Source: Fimbriimonadales bacterium
GTDB lineage: Bacteria; Armatimonadota; Fimbriimonadia; Fimbriimonadales; ATM1
NCBI GenBank assembly: GCA_026129745.1
Contig: JAHCHL010000005.1
Coordinates: 1 to 64,000 of the forward strand
Direction of reading: 5' to 3'
Length of the DNA stretch: 64,000 nt
The notes beneath the pieces are model-generated. The model saw only the letters and a program-made list of their open reading frames with translations. It was not told the DNA's origin and ran no database searches. Positions within the stretch are counted from its first letter, which is position 1. Every line of letters begins with the position of its first letter. Made by a program: the position numbers and the translations under genes. Of the stretch, positions 61,887-64,000 are shown piece by piece.

Positions 61887-62534
61887 CTTCGGAATGACGA
61901 ATCGGTTGGGATCGAAGGTAATTCCAGTCTCAACTCGCACGACTTGACAGTCCTGCATAAGCTTGTTCGTTTCCATGTTTCGAACCAGCGTCCGCCAGAT
62001 CAAATGAGTCTGCTTGTCGATGAAGTACTTGACGATGACGCCGACGTCCGGAGCGACCTCCTCCAAAATCGTCCAGGTCTTTTCGTTCCAAACCTCATCC
62101 TTGGTGATGGTTAGCTTGCTGCCGTGCATATTCGCGCCCTCGTCTGTGCTGAGTTGACGCGCGTAGTCATAAAAGCAAATCGTTTCGAGATTCGCAGGAA
62201 TCACTTCCGTCATCGCGACGACGTCCCAATCTTTCGTTTCGATCACTTTTCTGTCGTCGCCGAGCGCAGCAATCTTGATGCCATCGGATACGGCCCCGAA
62301 CCGAAAACGGTTCTCTTGAAACACTTCCAAATAAACTTTGTTCGCGCGCTGAAAGTCGAGCTTGACGACAAACTCCGCAAATCCATCGCGCATCTCTTGC
62401 CGAACGTTCACCTCGATGCGTGCAGTCTGAGGAGTCGTGTACGCAGTCCGAAGTTTTCCAAGCAACGCTTCGACGTCCGAGGGCGGAGCATACAACGGCG
62501 CGATGATGGCAGCGAGAGAAAGAAGTCCCGTCAT
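61881..62534 (-). CDS. LolA-like / DUF2092-like periplasmic protein
   Basis: A 217-residue protein with a short signal (about 1-17) and a LolA-like fold: TARIEVNVRQEMRDGFAEFVVKLDFQRANKVYLEVF and DKQTHLIWRTLVRNME, with alternating strands throughout. DUF2092 or outer-membrane lipoprotein-carrier families are the closest in style. No lolB or lolC partner is seen. An ATG at 62534 is preferred to a TTG at 62540. Confidence 0.6.
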   Translation of the reverse strand: MTGLLSLAAIIAPLYAPPSDVEALLGKLRTAYTTPQTARIEVNVRQEMRDGFAEFVVKLDFQRANKVYLEVFQENRFRFGAVSDGIKIAALGDDRKVIETKDWDVVAMTEVIPANLETICFYDYARQLSTDEGANMHGSKLTITKDEVWNEKTWTILEEVAPDVGVIVKYFIDKQTHLIWRTLVRNMETNKLMQDCQVVRVETGITFDPNRFVIPKS

Positions 62535-62574
62535 GATCAAAGGGTTTTACCCTCAAGCCTGACGCGCGACAAGA

Positions 62575-62580
62575 TAGAAT
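62575..62580 (+). promoter_or_regulatory. leaderless-type -10 box (DUF192 gene)
   Basis: TAGAAT on the plus strand with 6 bases to the GTG at 62587; no Shine-Dalgarno. Confidence 0.45.
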
Positions 62581-62586
62581 AGTTCC

Positions 62587-63114
62587 GTGAAAGGGTTCTT
62601 GGCGTTCGCATGGGTGCTCGCGCTGGGTTGCGCATCTCAGTCTCCACCTCCGGAACCGAGCGCGGAAAAGCCAAATGTCGAGGTGCGCAAGCCAACCCCA
62701 CCGGTAAGACCATCCGTTAGAAGGCAGCATCCCCTCGCTTCACTGGAAAAGAAGACGATCGCAATCGACAAAAAACAAATCGACGTCTACATCGCTGACT
62801 CGGAAACCAAAACGACCGAAGGCCTTATGTTCATCTCGGAAGACGAGCTTGCAGATGACGAAGGCATGATCTTCATTTTCGATAAACCCGCGCCGCTTTC
62901 GTTCTGGATGAGAAACACGCTCATACCGCTCGACATCGCTTACCTCGATGAAACGGGCAAGATCCTCAACATAAGAACGATGCAGCCGCTCGATGAAGAA
63001 ACGAAGCACCCGTCCGCCGGCCCAGCCAAATACGCAGTCGAAATGAAAGCAGGATGGTTCGAGAGAAACGGAATCCAACCGGGTGATCGTTTCGATCTCA
63101 GCGCGCTTCGCTAA
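62587..63114 (+). CDS. DUF192 lipoprotein
   Basis: A 175-residue protein with a lipoprotein signal (VLALGC, Cys15), a Pro-rich linker (about 18-47) and the DUF192 core with TEGLMFISEDELADDEGMIFIF, FWMRNTLIPLDIAYLD and AVEMKAGWFERNGIQPGD. Family structures look like small beta barrels of unknown role. GTG start with a possible leaderless promoter. The stop shares CTAA with the convergent gene. Confidence 0.85.
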   Translation: MKGFLAFAWVLALGCASQSPPPEPSAEKPNVEVRKPTPPVRPSVRRQHPLASLEKKTIAIDKKQIDVYIADSETKTTEGLMFISEDELADDEGMIFIFDKPAPLSFWMRNTLIPLDIAYLDETGKILNIRTMQPLDEETKHPSAGPAKYAVEMKAGWFERNGIQPGDRFDLSALR

Positions 63115-64000
63115 CGAACTTCCCACTTCGTTTCGCCGGCTGAGAATCGCTTCGAAAAGGTTCTCGGCCCGATAGTGACTCGAAGCGTAAAGGGCCTCTC
63201 CGCCTTCACGGTGATAACAGGCCGCGCATCGCTCGTCTCGCGCGCAGCGGTGATCAAACTGACGTGGTTGTTTCCGAATCGTAATCGCTCGATTCCATGC
63301 CTGTCTTTGCGAGTCATTCGCCAAAGCACAGTTTCGGAACCCGCATCGACGTCGAAACCGAGCACCGCTTCGATCAAACCCGCGACGACGAGATATCCAG
63401 CGTCGAATGATGACTCACTCGAGCCAGGACTCGGAGATAGCGTCGTCGCCCCATACTCTGAGTAAAACTTGCGCTCCCGTCTCCAAGTGCGCGCCAACGC
63501 GTTCAGCATCGTCCCTGAAGCATAAGCAGCCGCGCTGAAATCGCCATGCTCGATAATCGTGCGAAGCGCAAGATACTGCAAGAGCGGCCGAACGCCCGCA
63601 TCCCCTCGAAACGTGCTCTCGAACTGAGCGACCGCCGAATAGGGAAGACGCGATCGAAACGTCTCGCCGTCGTTGAGCGACGCGACGATACGGGTCGAAT
63701 CAGGCAACTCCGGACGTTTCGTCAAAAGGCTCAACATCGGAACGATCGTCGCGACTTCCGAAGTTTCGCTCTCTTTCTCCCAAGCACGAAAAACTCCATC
63801 GCTCTCGCTCCACATCTTCGAAAGTCGCTTCGCTTCGTCAGAAGCAGCGCGACGATAGGCGGATTCCGCATCGGGCAGACCCAACTCCTTCGCGCACAGG
63901 GCAAGATAGTGCGACTCGATAAGCAGAATCGCAGACGCCTCCGCACAATCGCTTCCAGACCAACCCCCCCCTTCTGGCACGAGCGAAGCCGATTGACCGA
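63111..64000 (-). CDS. glycosidase-like protein (partial, 5' end outside)
   Basis: The frame is open from 63111 through the window's edge; an internal GTG at 63980 is not the true start, because VPEGGGWSGSDCAEA continues upstream as GQSASLVPEGG. Visible parts include SAILLIESHYLALCAKELG and EAKRLSKMWSESDGVF. This (alpha/alpha) barrel-like helical pattern resembles the C-terminal half of six-hairpin glycosidases such as trehalase or GH63/GH37-type enzymes, and beta strands follow at the end. A run of eight G occurs at about 63964-63971. Substrate unknown. Confidence 0.6.
   Translation of the reverse strand, partial: GQSASLVPEGGGWSGSDCAEASAILLIESHYLALCAKELGLPDAESAYRRAASDEAKRLSKMWSESDGVFRAWEKESETSEVATIVPMLSLLTKRPELPDSTRIVASLNDGETFRSRLPYSAVAQFESTFRGDAGVRPLLQYLALRTIIEHGDFSAAAYASGTMLNALARTWRRERKFYSEYGATTLSPSPGSSESSFDAGYLVVAGLIEAVLGFDVDAGSETVLWRMTRKDRHGIERLRFGNNHVSLITAARETSDARPVITVKAERPFTLRVTIGPRTFSKRFSAGETKWEVR

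Noticed and set aside
1-64000. Searched by eye for CRISPR arrays, rRNA, tRNA, transposase or integrase genes.
   Set aside because: None seen. Short tRNAs could be missed without a covariance search.

Overview
The window looks like a free-living, cell-walled bacterium of the Armatimonadota, most likely near Fimbriimonadia. That placement is an inference from several signs: HAF-repeat proteins with PEP-CTERM sorting tails, an SLH-domain protein, a serine/threonine kinase whose glycine loop reads IARSNDIVY, frequent GTG/TTG starts, and moderately high GC. No rRNA, tRNA, CRISPR array, insertion sequence, phage or plasmid gene was found. Nearly all of the DNA is coding, and no stretch over about 300 bases lacks a gene.

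Layout. (1) 1-647 is the 3' end of a HAF-repeat PEP-CTERM gene, facing a minus-strand run (659-6198) of a phosphatidylserine decarboxylase-like protein, an M48 peptidase, a family-2 glycosyltransferase, a TIGR03790-type lipoprotein, a MshEN-pseudokinase fusion and a MinD/FlhG-like ATPase. (2) 6270-13596 holds a 2TM protein, an amidohydrolase, a GCS2-type ligase, a secreted trypsin-like protease with a propeller, a tiny lipoprotein and a Tat-exported multicopper oxidase. (3) 13649-18002 is a minus run with a TPR protein, an atypical PII protein, tyrS, a membrane-anchored unknown and a zinc-ribbon protein. (4) 18099-25892 is a plus run with murA, mreB, an SLH protein, a PaaK-like adenylating enzyme, a tricorn-like protease and two small proteins. 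(5) 25889-36828 contains a HerA-like ATPase, a membrane Ser/Thr kinase, secreted proteins, a HemG-like flavodoxin, a large metalloprotease, a 2-oxoacid dehydrogenase E2, and a second HAF-repeat gene interrupted at a G10 tract. (6) 37110-44764 carries maf, moeB-rhodanese, a DUF4139 protein, glyA, a DinB protein, a DUF2007-like protein and moaA. (7) 44802-49600 is a plus run ending in a two-FHA protein and a PP2C phosphatase. (8) 49597-64000 has a prenyl synthase, DUF1015, a metallo-beta-lactamase fold protein, TPR, a four-gene double ABC exporter, M3 and M20 peptidases, a LolA-like protein, DUF192 and a partial glycosidase-like gene.

Themes. Envelope construction and surface-protein sorting recur throughout. 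Phosphothreonine signalling is represented by the kinase, FHA and PP2C genes. Gene packing is extreme: many neighbours overlap by ATGA, GTGA or TTGA, and six convergent pairs share a 4-base CTAA/TTAA stop. Several unlinked genes have a TATAAT-like box 5-9 bases before the start codon, which suggests leaderless mRNAs. The most notable features are the probable phase-variable G10 tract in the HAF gene, the inverted HAF gene pair flanking about 35 kb, the MshEN-pseudokinase next to a MinD-like ATPase, and the repeated TQ motifs in the FHA protein.
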